Of a stretch of DNA of 64,000 bases, positions 26,255-35,980 are shown in pieces. Origin of the DNA: Desulfotomaculum sp. (GTDB lineage Bacteria; Bacillota; Desulfotomaculia; Desulfotomaculales; Desulfohalotomaculaceae). The DNA lies in contig JACDOL010000003.1 of NCBI GenBank assembly GCA_017656165.1, positions 1 to 64,000 of the forward strand. The letters are read 5' to 3'. A program made the position numbers and the translations under genes. How positions within the stretch are numbered: the first letter of the stretch is position 1; every line of letters begins with the position of its first letter. The notes beneath the pieces are model-generated. The model was given only the letters and a program-made list of their open reading frames with translations, did not search any database and was not told where the DNA came from.

Positions 26255-26608
26255 TTATCGAAAAATTCTGGGCAGAAAAATTAGTCCTGCCACCACCAGA
26301 GAGTTAGCTGCTGCCACAATCACAGCACCAGCAGCAACATCTTTTGCCACCTTTGCTAACGGGTGGTAATCCCTGGTGTACATGTCAACCACAGTTTCAA
26401 CAGCTGTGTTTATTAGTTCCGCTGCCCAGACTAACGCCACTGCAAAGGCAACATGCAGCCATTCAGTAATTGAAATGTGAAACCCAAAACCCGCAGCTGT
26501 CACAGCAGCTGCTGCCAGTAGGTGAAAACGCATGTTCGGCTGTGTTTTTAAAGCATACAGTATACCTGATAAAGCATAAAATAATCTATAATGAAACTTT
26601 GCCAGCAT
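26255..26608 (-). CDS. dgkA: Undecaprenol/diacylglycerol kinase, DgkA family
   Basis: The 117-residue membrane protein has three hydrophobic helices and the family signature AAELINTAVETVVDMYTRDY, with the catalytic Glu and metal-binding Glu/Asp residues. KVAKDVAAGAVI follows. Gram-positive members mainly phosphorylate undecaprenol to feed the lipid carrier pool of the cell wall. It lies six bases from ybeY. The cytidine deaminase gene that often follows it is absent. Confidence 0.93.
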   Translation of the reverse strand: MLAKFHYRLFYALSGILYALKTQPNMRFHLLAAAAVTAAGFGFHISITEWLHVAFAVALVWAAELINTAVETVVDMYTRDYHPLAKVAKDVAAGAVIVAAANSLVVAGLIFLPRIFR

Positions 26609-26614
26609 AACCCT

Positions 26615-27073
26615 CTACCTACTTATCCCCAGTTCTGTTAGTATTCTTTCTTCCATCTGCCGCATTACCTGCGTATCCTCTTCACCCTGGTGATCGTATC
26701 CTAAAAGATGCAGAGCCCCATGTACCGACAAAAATGCTATTTCTCTTACCATGGAGTGCCCATACTCCCTGGCCTGGCTTTGAGCAGTTTGCAGTGAGAT
26801 AATAATGTCTCCCATCAACTGTCTAGAATCCTCTGCTTCAGGAATTTCTTCACCTTCTTCCATGGCAAAAGAAAGTACGTCGGTGGGTTTATCCACCCCC
26901 CTGTAAGTTCGGTTTAACTGGTGAATATAGGCATCATCCACAAAGACTAAACTGACCTCTGCCCCAGATCGTTCATGCAGGGCCAGTGCTTTTTCTATTA
27001 CTTTTTCTGCGGCATTTACCCACTCCTGCTGAAGCTCTATATTATCCTGCAGATTATTTACGAGGACCGGCAC
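26615..27073 (-). CDS. ybeY: Endoribonuclease YbeY (16S rRNA maturation)
   Basis: YbeY is a zinc endoribonuclease needed for 16S rRNA 3' processing. The 152-residue protein contains the zinc motif HGALHLLGYDH (about 115-125) and the upstream YRGVDKPTDVLSFAM block. The GTG start overlaps the end of pgpH by about 20 bases, indicating coupled translation. Confidence 0.96.
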   Translation of the reverse strand: MPVLVNNLQDNIELQQEWVNAAEKVIEKALALHERSGAEVSLVFVDDAYIHQLNRTYRGVDKPTDVLSFAMEEGEEIPEAEDSRQLMGDIIISLQTAQSQAREYGHSMVREIAFLSVHGALHLLGYDHQGEEDTQVMRQMEERILTELGISR

Positions 27074-29207
27074 GATATGATTTTCTCCTTTCTATTTCTT
27101 GTTGTATGTCGGGATACTCTATTCGGTTGTGAAATACCCCTGACAGCACTTTTAAGAAGCTGTTAGCTATGGTGTCCAGGTCTTTTAATGTTAAGTCACA
27201 CTCGTCCAACTGCCCATCCATTAATTTCTGTTTGATTAACTTTCTTACTAGTCCCTCCACTTGACCAGAAGTGGGGTCCTGCATAGAACGAACTGCTGCT
27301 TCCACTGAATCGGCAAGCATTACAATGGCTGCCTCTCTAGTTTGCGGCTTAGGGCCGTCATACCGGAACTCTTCTTCTTTTACGGTGTCAGGATGCTGTC
27401 CCTCCAGGGCTTTATTGTAAAAATATTTAACCAGGCTTGTACCATGGTGCTGCTCAATAATGTCAATTACTCGCTGCGGCAGTTTGTATTCTTTGGCCAT
27501 ATCAACCCCATCTTTAACATGTGAGGTTAAAATCAATGTGGAAAGGGTTGGAGCAATTTTTTCATGTGGGTTATCAGCTGCCAGCTGGTTTTCTATAAAA
27601 AAATACGGCCTCTTTAACTTTCCTATATCATGATATAAAGCACCCACCCTAACCAGCAGGTGGTCACCCCCAACCGCTTCAGAAGCAGCCTCAGCAAGAT
27701 TGCCCACTATAATTGAATGGTGATAAGTCCCGGGTGCCTCGGTAAGAAGCTTACGAAGCAAGGGGTGGCTGGGATTTGAGAGTTCCAGTAATTTTACAGA
27801 TGACGTTATCCCAAAAGTCGACTCCAAATAGGGAAGTGCACCATTAGTTAATATCGAAGACAGCAGGCCGTTTATCAATCCCAGCAGTGCTGCCGATACC
27901 AGCAGCAAACGCCAGGGAGTTTCTTCAACTAATCCAACAGCAATAATAGCCAGAACTACTGCCAAGCCGGTATACAGCCCTGCCCGCGCCAAATCACCTC
28001 GCTGGCTCAGTTTGGAAACACTATACACCCCGGTGATGCCGCCCAAAAAGCCCACTACACTGAAATTTAATTGATTACCAGTCATTGACCCTACAAACAG
28101 GCTTATCACTGCCACCATCAATACTGCCAGGCGGTATTCAAGCAAAATTGCTATCAGCATTCCCGCTGCAGCCACCGGTGCCATATATCCAAATAACGCC
28201 CCAAACTCCGGCCACCTGGTTATTTCTATGGATACCAGTGCCTTAGTAACTGCAGATACAATAAACGTTATTATGCCCAGTAAATACAGCTGGCTTATGT
28301 TGTGATAAATTTCCCGGTTTTGCTGCCGAAGATAAAATAATACTGCTGACATTAATCCTGCTACTAAAAGAAATCTGCCGGCAAGAAACGTCCACGATCT
28401 TTTGGTATTAAGCAGCCCGAGAGCCTGCAGTTCTAAAATATCTTCCCGTGTTATAATTTGCCCTGCTTCTACAACCACTTGATTTACCTTAATCTGTACC
28501 CTGACAGGCTCCACTTTTTCCATTTCCTGCAGCCGTCTGGCCTCTGTTCTCGCCTGATCGTAATATCTGTTGGGGCGAAGATAATTTTGCACCAACTTAG
28601 TTGCAAACTGCTGAAAACTGGGGCTAAAATCAAGTTTCGTAATTTTAGCAATCAGTTCATCACTAGCCTTATCTAATTCTTCCCTTTCTATCCCCTTTAT
28701 CATCCTGTCTGCTACAAGCTCATTAACTTCATCCCTTACCTGCCTTAGGCTGTCAGGTGAAGCCACTGCTAGAGTATTTAGTGCTTCCTCCGAAAGTGTA
28801 AAGGGAATAATCTGCTTAATTTTGGCTACTTTTTCTTCCAGGCTTATTTTTTCATCCACTTGTATTAATGTTATTTTGTCCGTTAGATCAATAATTTCTT
28901 TCTGTACTTCTAATGTCACCTGGTCATCAGTAACGTATACTTTCTCGACCTTTTCGGCAGCCTGCTGCCTTAATTCAGCAGTTCTTATGGGGTCAATGTA
29001 TTCAACACTTCTTGGTGCTTTTATATCGTAAGGTGCAACATCCCCTTCTTTCAGATCAACCTTACCGCTGAAAAAGTCAAGAGAAAGCAACAATGTAAAA
29101 ATAAGCATAAAAAAGACAGCAGCACTTCCCCGGCGTACTTTCTGGTGCTTAAATACAATAGCAAACCCCTGCAGTAAAGTGCTACCGACTTTCTTAAAGG
29201 GAATCAT
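27054..29207 (-). CDS. pgpH: PgpH-type 7TM-HD c-di-AMP phosphodiesterase
   Basis: The 717-residue protein has one N-terminal membrane helix, a long extracellular 7TMR-HDED domain (about 50-270), seven membrane helices (about 275-465) and a cytosolic HD domain with LYHDIGKLKRPYFFIENQ, EHHGTSLVKYFY and ADSVEAAVRS. PgpH proteins hydrolyse c-di-AMP to pApA. The ATG at 29207 has GGGGAG seven bases upstream; the longer frame from 29222 is less likely. It sits between phoH and ybeY as in Bacillus (yqfF). Confidence 0.95.
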   Translation of the reverse strand: MIPFKKVGSTLLQGFAIVFKHQKVRRGSAAVFFMLIFTLLLSLDFFSGKVDLKEGDVAPYDIKAPRSVEYIDPIRTAELRQQAAEKVEKVYVTDDQVTLEVQKEIIDLTDKITLIQVDEKISLEEKVAKIKQIIPFTLSEEALNTLAVASPDSLRQVRDEVNELVADRMIKGIEREELDKASDELIAKITKLDFSPSFQQFATKLVQNYLRPNRYYDQARTEARRLQEMEKVEPVRVQIKVNQVVVEAGQIITREDILELQALGLLNTKRSWTFLAGRFLLVAGLMSAVLFYLRQQNREIYHNISQLYLLGIITFIVSAVTKALVSIEITRWPEFGALFGYMAPVAAAGMLIAILLEYRLAVLMVAVISLFVGSMTGNQLNFSVVGFLGGITGVYSVSKLSQRGDLARAGLYTGLAVVLAIIAVGLVEETPWRLLLVSAALLGLINGLLSSILTNGALPYLESTFGITSSVKLLELSNPSHPLLRKLLTEAPGTYHHSIIVGNLAEAASEAVGGDHLLVRVGALYHDIGKLKRPYFFIENQLAADNPHEKIAPTLSTLILTSHVKDGVDMAKEYKLPQRVIDIIEQHHGTSLVKYFYNKALEGQHPDTVKEEEFRYDGPKPQTREAAIVMLADSVEAAVRSMQDPTSGQVEGLVRKLIKQKLMDGQLDECDLTLKDLDTIANSFLKVLSGVFHNRIEYPDIQQEIERRKSYRAGPRK

Positions 29208-29211
29208 ATTT

Positions 29212-30189
29212 TCACTCCCCATCAGTTTCCGCCTGCTCTGCCAAGTCGTAGGCCTTTATTATCTCATGTACCAGCGGATGGCGCACAATGTCTGCCCCAG
29301 TCATATGGTAAAATACAAGCCCTTCAATATCAGACAGCTTATTTCTAGCATCTACTAATCCTGACTTTTGACCCTGAGGTAAATCTATCTGGGTTATATC
29401 GCCAGTTATAACTGCTTTTGACCCAAATCCCAGTCTAGTTAAAAACATTTTCATCTGTTCGGGGGTTGTATTCTGCGCTTCATCTAAAATAATAAAAGAA
29501 TCATCTAAGGTACGCCCACGCATATAGGCTAAAGGTGCAATTTCTATTATATTTCTTTCTAAATACTTTTGAGTAGTTTCAAACCCCAGTATATCATATA
29601 ATCCATCGTAAAGCGGGCGCAGGTACGGGTCTACTTTTTCTTGAAGATCCCCCGGTAAAAAGCCCAATTTTTCACCTGCTTCAACCGCCGGTCTTGTTAA
29701 AACCAAGCGGGATACAGTTTTATTGCGCAGAAAGGCAACAGCCGCAGCCACTGCCAAGTACGTTTTACCTGTACCAGCCGGTCCAATGCCAAATACAATG
29801 TCATTTTTTCTAATGGCATCGATATACTGCTTTTGTCCTTGTGTTTTGGGTTTTACCTGCTTTCCTCGTGCTGTAACTACCACAACGTCTCGGGCTAAGT
29901 CCACAAGCTTGTCGCCGATGCCGGACCGAACAACCTTTAAAGCATAATTTATATCATGAAGGGTAATGTGGTTCCCTCCCTGGGAATAATCCTTTAACTG
30001 TTTTATTACCTGCTCCGCCTCTCGAACAGAATCATGGTCACCGGTAATTACCAGTTTATCACCCCTGGCCAGCAGCCTTATATTTAGTAACTTTTCTATG
30101 TGCATAAGGTTTTCATCATGATGCCCAAATATTTCGGCTGCTTCCCGTATATCTTCGAGGGTAATCACTGCTTTTGCGCCTTGTTGCAA
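29212..30189 (-). CDS. phoH: PhoH-like ATPase
   Basis: The 325-residue protein has an N-terminal KH-like segment and a helicase-like ATPase domain with Walker A GPAGTGKTYLAVA (about 137-149), Walker B FIILDEAQN and ITGDITQIDLPQ. PhoH proteins are RNA-associated ATPases of uncertain substrate, and their genes neighbour ybeY widely. It starts at a TTG after GAGGAGG. Confidence 0.95.
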   Translation of the reverse strand: MQQGAKAVITLEDIREAAEIFGHHDENLMHIEKLLNIRLLARGDKLVITGDHDSVREAEQVIKQLKDYSQGGNHITLHDINYALKVVRSGIGDKLVDLARDVVVVTARGKQVKPKTQGQKQYIDAIRKNDIVFGIGPAGTGKTYLAVAAAVAFLRNKTVSRLVLTRPAVEAGEKLGFLPGDLQEKVDPYLRPLYDGLYDILGFETTQKYLERNIIEIAPLAYMRGRTLDDSFIILDEAQNTTPEQMKMFLTRLGFGSKAVITGDITQIDLPQGQKSGLVDARNKLSDIEGLVFYHMTGADIVRHPLVHEIIKAYDLAEQAETDGE

Positions 30190-30213
30190 TATTTAAAATT
30201 ACCTCCTCTGTAA

Positions 30214-31458
30214 TTATGGAGTAAAAGTTTTTTCTTCTCCTATGTTCTCCAAAGACTCTATAAACACTTTTACCCGTACCAAGTTTTCGTCCTGCCCTGT
30301 ATTAATACGTTCCACCCGCTGTTCCATAATTTTTGCATCTGCAGGCATTTTTTCTTTAATAGCAGATACAGCCTTTTTTTCAGCCTGTTTACGGGCTTCT
30401 TTAAGGCTGCGTTCTTCACGGTAGTCTTCTAATTCCAAGAATTGTACATTATACAGTTCGACGGGCACTTTAATATTCCTCCAAACAGGCAATGTTTTAA
30501 CCTTTTCTCTTCTTTCGTATTCCTTAAATGGTACTTCCTTTGGTCCTTTTAAAATTATTTCCTTACCTGCAATTTTCATGCAAACACGCTCCACTTGTCT
30601 ACCTGACAGGCGCTTTCCTTCTTCAACTAATCTTGCTTCACCATATCCCTCATACCATACTCGCGCCCGCACAATCCCTTTGGCATGCACATAGCGGGGC
30701 ATAGTAATAGGGGAAGGGGCTTCCTCACCTGTTTGAAGCTCACTTTCCGGTTTTTCCCCGGGAATAATTTCCCCTGAAATCAGCACCTGGCCTGCTGATA
30801 CCGTATCTCCTTCTTTTACTGCCGCTTGGCCCGACAGCACTAAAACATCTTTTATCAGACCTGCTTTCTTGGCTACAATATGCGCCGGTTGGTTCTCTGC
30901 CGCTTTTTTCTCCGGCATTTTCTTTTCCACAATTTCTATCCGTGCTTTTGTTCCCTTAATATACACTCCGGCCCAGGATACAATTGGCAGCTTATCTTTT
31001 ATATTTTGTTCCACTGCTGTTTTATTAACGTTCCATTTTAAAACTCCCGGGGCAAGCCCCGCTTGGCGAGCAGCTCTTAATACTTCTTCCCTGGTCAGCT
31101 TGTTGTTTCCTGAAATATCAATAAACCAAATAAATGATGACAGCATGTACAATACAGCCAGGAAAACTACAGCTCCAACCACCATTACCTTGCGTTTTTT
31201 CATTCGTTCAATTAAAAAGGGCATCCCTTCCCGGGAATTAATCTTAAACCTGCTTCCTGTACTCCGTGCAATATGCCTTAGTGGTTTAATACCTGAAATC
31301 CTTACCCGGACCAGCATCTTGTCCTTACCAACCTTAGTAATATCCCACAAGTAAATTCCCCGGCTGGAAGCCATATTAATAAATTTTTCCAAAGTTTTAC
31401 CCTGTACAATCAAGGAAACATGTCCGAATAAAAAAGACATTAATCTAAATAAAAACAA
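30214..31458 (-). CDS. yqfD: Sporulation protein YqfD
   Basis: The 414-residue protein belongs to the YqfD family, which is needed for normal sporulation at the engulfment stage. It has an N-terminal cytoplasmic domain (about 1-88), one membrane helix (KKRKVMVVGAVVFLAVLYML, about 87-106) and a large extracytoplasmic region, including the first-POTRA-like repeat beginning DISGNNKLTREEVLRAA. It follows yqfC. Start is a TTG with GGGGGGAG. Confidence 0.92.
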   Translation of the reverse strand: MFLFRLMSFLFGHVSLIVQGKTLEKFINMASSRGIYLWDITKVGKDKMLVRVRISGIKPLRHIARSTGSRFKINSREGMPFLIERMKKRKVMVVGAVVFLAVLYMLSSFIWFIDISGNNKLTREEVLRAARQAGLAPGVLKWNVNKTAVEQNIKDKLPIVSWAGVYIKGTKARIEIVEKKMPEKKAAENQPAHIVAKKAGLIKDVLVLSGQAAVKEGDTVSAGQVLISGEIIPGEKPESELQTGEEAPSPITMPRYVHAKGIVRARVWYEGYGEARLVEEGKRLSGRQVERVCMKIAGKEIILKGPKEVPFKEYERREKVKTLPVWRNIKVPVELYNVQFLELEDYREERSLKEARKQAEKKAVSAIKEKMPADAKIMEQRVERINTGQDENLVRVKVFIESLENIGEEKTFTP

Positions 31459-31489
31459 CTTTACTCCCCCCCAGCTATCTATTCAGTTA

Positions 31490-31774
31490 TTAATTATTAA
31501 TTTTTAATTCCTTAATCTTTCCTTCTACGATAATTTCATCTGAAGTAATATTCCTAAGAGTTAAATTCTCTCCAATTACTGCCATTTCACCATCCCCCAC
31601 AATTACCCTAACCGTTTCAGAAGTATATTCAACTATGCCCCGGTGGTTTTCTATAAACACCTGCATATCCCCAACCAGCACAGTTTTATGCAGATCAAGC
31701 ATGACATCGCTGGGAATTTCAAGAAAATCAGATACCTGCCTTTTAATGCGTTTTTTTACGTCCCGCCAGGCCAT
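31490..31774 (-). CDS. yqfC: Sporulation protein YqfC (YabP family)
   Basis: The 94-residue protein has the YabP/YqfC beta-rich domain, with LEIPSDVMLDLHKTVLVGD at about 17-35, ENHRGIVEYTSETVRV and GENLTLRNITSDEIIVEGKI. Family members are sigma-E dependent sporulation proteins. Its position between floA and yqfD matches Bacillus. Confidence 0.93.
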   Translation of the reverse strand: MAWRDVKKRIKRQVSDFLEIPSDVMLDLHKTVLVGDMQVFIENHRGIVEYTSETVRVIVGDGEMAVIGENLTLRNITSDEIIVEGKIKELKINN

Positions 31775-31836
31775 AAAAAATCCCCTCCTCGGCTAAACTT
31801 TATGCCGTAGAGGGGAAAATAATTACTAATATTTGG

Positions 31837-32208
31837 TTACAAATACCTGTTAATTCTGCGCTTGCGGCTTAATCCTCCAGGAGGGCCCAAAAGCTCGGAA
31901 ACAATAAACCCGTTAATCAGGGCGTTAGGGGTTAATCTTCCCTTTAATACAGCTGGTTCCTGCCTTCTGCCTCTTGAAGAATTCATATTACATTTTTTAT
32001 TTAATTCTGAAATAACAGCTTCTTCACCTGGTTTTTCTTTTACCGCCTCCTGCCTTTGTTCCTTTTCCTTAGAAGGCGGTTCCTCCTGCGTTATCGTGTC
32101 GGCAGTTCTTTTATCTTCCACCGGCAGTTCCTTTTTTACCGGTGGATTTGCCGGGTCTTTTTCCAGGAGAATATCCCAGTCAAACCTGACATTTTCTTCA
32201 TTCATCAT
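31837..32208 (-). CDS. Hypothetical protein at the yqfB position
   Basis: I do not recognise this 123-residue protein. It is charged and low in complexity for the first 70 residues (many Glu, Lys and Pro, such as KDPANPPVKKELPVEDKR). A C-terminal part has KGRLTPNALINGFIVSELLGPPGGLSRKRR, which looks like the only ordered, possibly conserved segment. No signal peptide or membrane helix is seen. It starts about six bases after the floA stop. In Bacillus an unrelated small gene, yqfB, occupies this spot. Confidence 0.6.
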   Translation of the reverse strand: MMNEENVRFDWDILLEKDPANPPVKKELPVEDKRTADTITQEEPPSKEKEQRQEAVKEKPGEEAVISELNKKCNMNSSRGRRQEPAVLKGRLTPNALINGFIVSELLGPPGGLSRKRRINRYL

Positions 32209-32214
32209 ACTCAC

Positions 32215-33243
32215 CTACTCCCCGTCTTCAGGACCTAACCGGCTGCCTGGTTCTGCTGAAGTACCGGATTCATCTTTGCTGCCAGTAAGCCTACCGAAAC
32301 TCTCCCGCATCTCGGTGTCAGCAGCAATATTTTTTAGATTGTAATAGTCCATTACACCAAGCTTACCCGTTCGCAGTGCTTCAGCTAAGGCCTGGGGAAC
32401 TTCAGCTTCCGCTTCCACTACTTTTGCCTGCATTTCCTGTACATAAGCTTTCATTTCCTGTTCCCTGGCCACAGCCATAGCCCGGCGTTCCTCCGCTTTT
32501 GCCTGGGCAATACGCTTGTCAGCTTCAGCTTGGTCCGTCTGCAGTAGAGCACCGATGTTCCGGCCCACATCAACATCAGCAATGTCAATTGAAAGGATTT
32601 CAAAAGCAGTTCCCGCATCCAACCCTTTTTCTAATACTGTATGAGAAATGGCATCCGGGTTCTCTAAAACCTCTTTATGGTTTTCCATGGATCCAACCGT
32701 GGAAACAACCCCTTCTCCAACTCTGGCCAGCACGGTATCTTCACCGGCACCTCCCACCAGGCGGTCAATGTTTGCTCTTACAGTGACCCTGGCCACAACT
32801 TTAACTTCAATTCCATCTTTGGCCACCGCCGACACCCAGGGGGTTTCCAGCACCTTAGGGTTAACACTCATCTGTACCGCTTCCAGTACATCCCTTCCAG
32901 CCAGGTCAATGGCGGCAGCTCGCTCAAAAGGCAAATCAATGGCGGCCCGTTCAGCCGCAATTAAAGCATTAACAACCATATCTACATTTCCCCCGGCAAG
33001 GTAATGGGCCTCCAGCTGGTTTACAGTCACTTTTAATCCAGCTTTATCAGCTTTAACCAAGGGATTAATTATCTTGGCAGGCGGCACTCTCCTGAGGCGC
33101 ATACCAATCAGTGTAATCAACCCCACTCTCACCCCGGCTGCCCAGGCAGAAATCCATAATCCTATGGGTATAAAATTAAAGAAAGCTACTACAGCAGCTA
33201 CTACCAGAGTTAAAAAAATTAAAGTAGAAATAATAGCTGTCAA
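32215..33243 (-). CDS. floA: Flotillin-like protein FloA
   Basis: FloA organises membrane microdomains together with NfeD. The 342-residue protein has two short hydrophobic segments at the N-terminus (about 4-45), an SPFH-type domain ([20 protein letters not shown]) and the Ala/Glu-rich coiled coil with [22 protein letters not shown] short acidic tail is the only variable part. It follows nfeD, the usual partner. Confidence 0.95.
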   Translation of the reverse strand: MTAIISTLIFLTLVVAAVVAFFNFIPIGLWISAWAAGVRVGLITLIGMRLRRVPPAKIINPLVKADKAGLKVTVNQLEAHYLAGGNVDMVVNALIAAERAAIDLPFERAAAIDLAGRDVLEAVQMSVNPKVLETPWVSAVAKDGIEVKVVARVTVRANIDRLVGGAGEDTVLARVGEGVVSTVGSMENHKEVLENPDAISHTVLEKGLDAGTAFEILSIDIADVDVGRNIGALLQTDQAEADKRIAQAKAEERRAMAVAREQEMKAYVQEMQAKVVEAEAEVPQALAEALRTGKLGVMDYYNLKNIAADTEMRESFGRLTGSKDESGTSAEPGSRLGPEDGE

Positions 33244-33266
33244 ACAAGCTCTACCTCCTTGTTATT

Positions 33267-33746
33267 TTACAATTTTTTAACCATCACTTTAGTTCCCTCA
33301 ACCCTAACAACCTTCAATTCACTGCCAGGAGGTATGTACCCCCCTTCACTGACTACATCTACTCTCTTACCATCTATTTCCGCAGTACCGGCAGGCCTGA
33401 GTTTTGTTACAGCTATTCCTTTCTTTCCCTGCAGTTCTTGTAATTCCGGGCGGTAAGTATGGTAACCTAAATCCTTATTCTGCCTGTCACCCAGGGTTAG
33501 TTTATGCCATAATTTTCGTTTGTAACCCAGGTGTACCCCCCAGGCAAAAAGGGCTATTGTAGCTGCCAGCGCAATCACTAAACCCTGCAGTGACTGTAAT
33601 ATGTCAGTGGATAAAAGTAAAATACCCCAGGACATCAGTATCAGCCCGGTTAAACCTGCCACCCCAAAGCCAGGAAAAATAAATACCTCCAGCACCAGTG
33701 ACAGGACACCCAGCAGCAATGCCAGTACCGCCAGCCAAACAGACAT
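33267..33746 (-). CDS. NfeD family protein, short form
   Basis: The 159-residue protein has three to four membrane helices (about 2-85) and a C-terminal OB-fold domain ending GTAEIDGKRVDVVSEGGYIPPGSELKV, the NfeD signature. It lacks the ClpP-like protease domain of long NfeD. Pairing with floA suggests a role in flotillin microdomains. Confidence 0.92.
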   Translation of the reverse strand: MSVWLAVLALLLGVLSLVLEVFIFPGFGVAGLTGLILMSWGILLLSTDILQSLQGLVIALAATIALFAWGVHLGYKRKLWHKLTLGDRQNKDLGYHTYRPELQELQGKKGIAVTKLRPAGTAEIDGKRVDVVSEGGYIPPGSELKVVRVEGTKVMVKKL

Positions 33747-33787
33747 TTTATGTTCCTCCCAGCTTTCTAATCCTTAATTAAAAAAAC

Positions 33788-33825
33788 TTTGAATTTGCCG
33801 GCTGTTTTCTCCGGTAATACCTTGG
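33788..33825. repeat. Partial copy of dispersed intergenic repeat family
   Basis: It has the arm TGAATTTGCCGGCTG, then TTTTCTCCGGTAATACCTTGG, matching the right arm at 13310-13350 and 3595-3629. It lies between rpsU and nfeD. Confidence 0.55.
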
Positions 33826-33857
33826 GACGTCAAGGCTTATAATCTTTAATAATTTAA

Positions 33858-33888
33858 AAAATGCCTGGCTAATTCTGCCAGGCATTTT
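33858..33888 (-). terminator. Terminator of rpsU
   Basis: A 12-pair hairpin AAAATGCCTGGC/GCCAGGCATTTT is followed on the minus strand by T residues. It lies eight bases past the rpsU stop. Confidence 0.85.
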
Positions 33889-33895
33889 GCTTGAA

Positions 33896-34090
33896 TTATT
33901 TAAAAGAACGACGCTTTGCGTTTCTACGAGCAGCTTCCGCTTTTTTCTTTCTTCTAACACTGGGCTTTTCATAAGTTTCACGCCTGCGAGCTTCGGCTAA
34001 AACACCAGCCTTTTGGCAAGTACGCTTAAAACGCCGGAGGGCACTGTCCAGTGTTTCATTCTTACCAACTCTTACTTCTGGCACTTTCAT
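33896..34090 (-). CDS. rpsU: 30S ribosomal protein S21
   Basis: The 64-residue basic protein has the S21 pattern: [18 protein letters not shown] near the N-terminus, then [21 protein letters not shown] use the ATG at 34090, preceded by GGAGGGAGGG; the open frame extends to 34135 without a site. It has its own promoter and terminator. The yqeY gene that often follows is missing here. Confidence 0.97.
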   Translation of the reverse strand: MKVPEVRVGKNETLDSALRRFKRTCQKAGVLAEARRRETYEKPSVRRKKKAEAARRNAKRRSFK

Positions 34091-34156
34091 CCCTCCCTCC
34101 GCCAAAGCGATAAACAAAACACATACAAAAATCAATCCTTTTTCTTAAGATACTAT

Positions 34157-34186
34157 ATTATATAACATATATGACGCCGAAATCAA
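34157..34186 (-). promoter_or_regulatory. Probable promoter of rpsU
   Basis: On the minus strand TTGATT (34181-34186) is separated by 18 bases from TATAAT (34157-34162), between the HIT gene and rpsU. Confidence 0.6.
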
Positions 34187-34191
34187 TACAG

Positions 34192-34536
34192 TTAACCCGG
34201 CGGCCATTCAAACGGCCTGCCACCTAAAAGGTGAAAATGAATGTGAAATACTGTCTGTCCTGCTTCCTCTTTGCAGTTGGAAACCAGGCGGAAGCCTTTT
34301 TCTTCCAAACCCAGCTCCTTAGCTAGTTTTTGTGCTGTTATAATTATATGCCCCATAACATTGCTGTCTTCTTCCTGAAGATCAAGCAATGTTGATATAT
34401 GCTTTTTCGGGATGAGCAGAACATGAGTCGGTGCCACCGGGTTAATGTCTTTGAAAGCCAAAATAAGGTCATCTTCGTATATAACCTCGGCAGGCAGCTC
34501 TTTATTTACAATTTTACAAAATATACAGTCCGCCAA
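34192..34536 (-). CDS. HIT family nucleotide-binding protein (HinT-like)
   Basis: The 114-residue protein has the zinc/N-terminal CIFCKIV motif, PTHVLLIPKKHI and the histidine triad HIHFHLLGG near the C-terminus (about 97-105). HinT-type enzymes hydrolyse AMP-N bonds of phosphoramidates; the cellular substrate is not certain. It starts at a TTG after GGGAGGGGG. Confidence 0.95.
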   Translation of the reverse strand: MADCIFCKIVNKELPAEVIYEDDLILAFKDINPVAPTHVLLIPKKHISTLLDLQEEDSNVMGHIIITAQKLAKELGLEEKGFRLVSNCKEEAGQTVFHIHFHLLGGRPFEWPPG

Positions 34537-34648
34537 ACTTGCACCCCCTCCCGAAAATGCTGCTAACAGGTTATGACCTGCTGTTTAAAAAATATTATAA
34601 TATTACCTACTTTATAGTTATATTCAACGGATGGGTAGCAAATCCTTC

Positions 34649-35962
34649 TTATTGTTTAAGTTTACCATATAATTTTGCCTGTTCTGCACCAGTGATATAC
34701 ACGTCAACAATTTTACCCTGTAAATCATCCGCTGAAGGAAACTCTACCCGCAGGTACGTATCGGTTAAACCTTCCCAGCTGTTTTTCCCCTCAACCCGCT
34801 GCTCAGCCAGCACCTCTACCGTACTGCCAACAGCCTGCTGTGCATAATTTTGGGCCATCCGCCCAGCCAGTTCAATAAGTCTTTTGCTTCGCTCTTCTTT
34901 TTTACCATGATCAACCTGATCAGGAAAATTGGCAGCAGCAGTACCTTCCCGGGGAGAATATTTAAATACATGCATACCTGCAAAATTAATATCTTGGCAA
35001 AATTTATAAGTATTAGCAAACATTTCATCGGTTTCCCCGGGAAATCCCACAATAACATCGGTGGTGATGGCAATGCCAGGTATTTTAGAACGTATATCAG
35101 CTATCATTTTGGCAAAATCACTGGTAGTATAGCGGCGGCGCATTAACTTCAAAATGTAATCATCACCACTCTGAAGAGGGATGTGCAGATGCCTGCAAAA
35201 AACACTGGACGAAGCAGCCGCTTCTGTTAATTCAGGGGTTATGTCATTTGGTTCCACCGAACTTAATCTCAGACGCTTTAACCCAGGCAGTTTAAGAAGC
35301 TGCTTTACCAGGGTTGACAATCTAGTGCCGTCTTTAAAATCTATACCATATGCTCCGGTATGAATTCCTGTAAGTACAATTTCTTTATATCCCCGGGCAA
35401 CCAGCTTTTTAACTTCATCTATTATACTTTCCATCCGGCGGCTGCGCAGCGGGCCCCGCGCATAGGGGATAATGCAGTATGCACAGTAATTGTCGCAGCC
35501 TTCCTGAACCTTAATAAAGGCTCTTGTTTTCCCGCTCTCAGTAACGGTGGGCATCTCTTGAAAGCTGGTTTGTTCATATACATCCGTTACCATACTAAAA
35601 GGTCTTAGATTTTCTTTTAGGGCTTGTTCCACCAGGTCTACAATTTTATGTTTATCCGCTGTGCCCACCACTAAGTCTACCCCAGGAATTTCTATTATTT
35701 CGCCTGGAGACGTTTGGGCATAACAGCCAGTAACAACAATTAAGGCATCCGGGTTCTTTTTTATGGCTCTTCTTATTGTCTGGCGGCTTTTACGGTCCCC
35801 TAAATGAGTCACTGTACATGTATTGATAATATATATATCTGCAGCTTCATCAAAACTAGCTGTGCTGTATCCTCTTTTTTTAAATAATTCGGCAATGGCG
35901 GAGGATTCTGTTTGATTTACTTTACAGCCCAGTGTACGTATAGCCACTGTTTTTTGCCCCAT
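34649..35962 (-). CDS. mtaB: tRNA t6A37 methylthiotransferase MtaB
   Basis: MtaB adds a methylthio group to t6A37 of tRNAs reading ANN codons. The 437-residue protein has the N-terminal UPF0004 domain with three cluster cysteines (TLGCKVNQTES, INTCTVT, VTGCYAQ), the radical SAM motif EGCDNYCAYCIIPYARG (about 152-168) and a C-terminal TRAM domain. In many Firmicutes it follows rsmE and the dnaK operon, as here. Confidence 0.96.
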   Translation of the reverse strand: MGQKTVAIRTLGCKVNQTESSAIAELFKKRGYSTASFDEAADIYIINTCTVTHLGDRKSRQTIRRAIKKNPDALIVVTGCYAQTSPGEIIEIPGVDLVVGTADKHKIVDLVEQALKENLRPFSMVTDVYEQTSFQEMPTVTESGKTRAFIKVQEGCDNYCAYCIIPYARGPLRSRRMESIIDEVKKLVARGYKEIVLTGIHTGAYGIDFKDGTRLSTLVKQLLKLPGLKRLRLSSVEPNDITPELTEAAASSSVFCRHLHIPLQSGDDYILKLMRRRYTTSDFAKMIADIRSKIPGIAITTDVIVGFPGETDEMFANTYKFCQDINFAGMHVFKYSPREGTAAANFPDQVDHGKKEERSKRLIELAGRMAQNYAQQAVGSTVEVLAEQRVEGKNSWEGLTDTYLRVEFPSADDLQGKIVDVYITGAEQAKLYGKLKQ

Positions 35963-35980
35963 TTTAACCCCTCCGTACGT

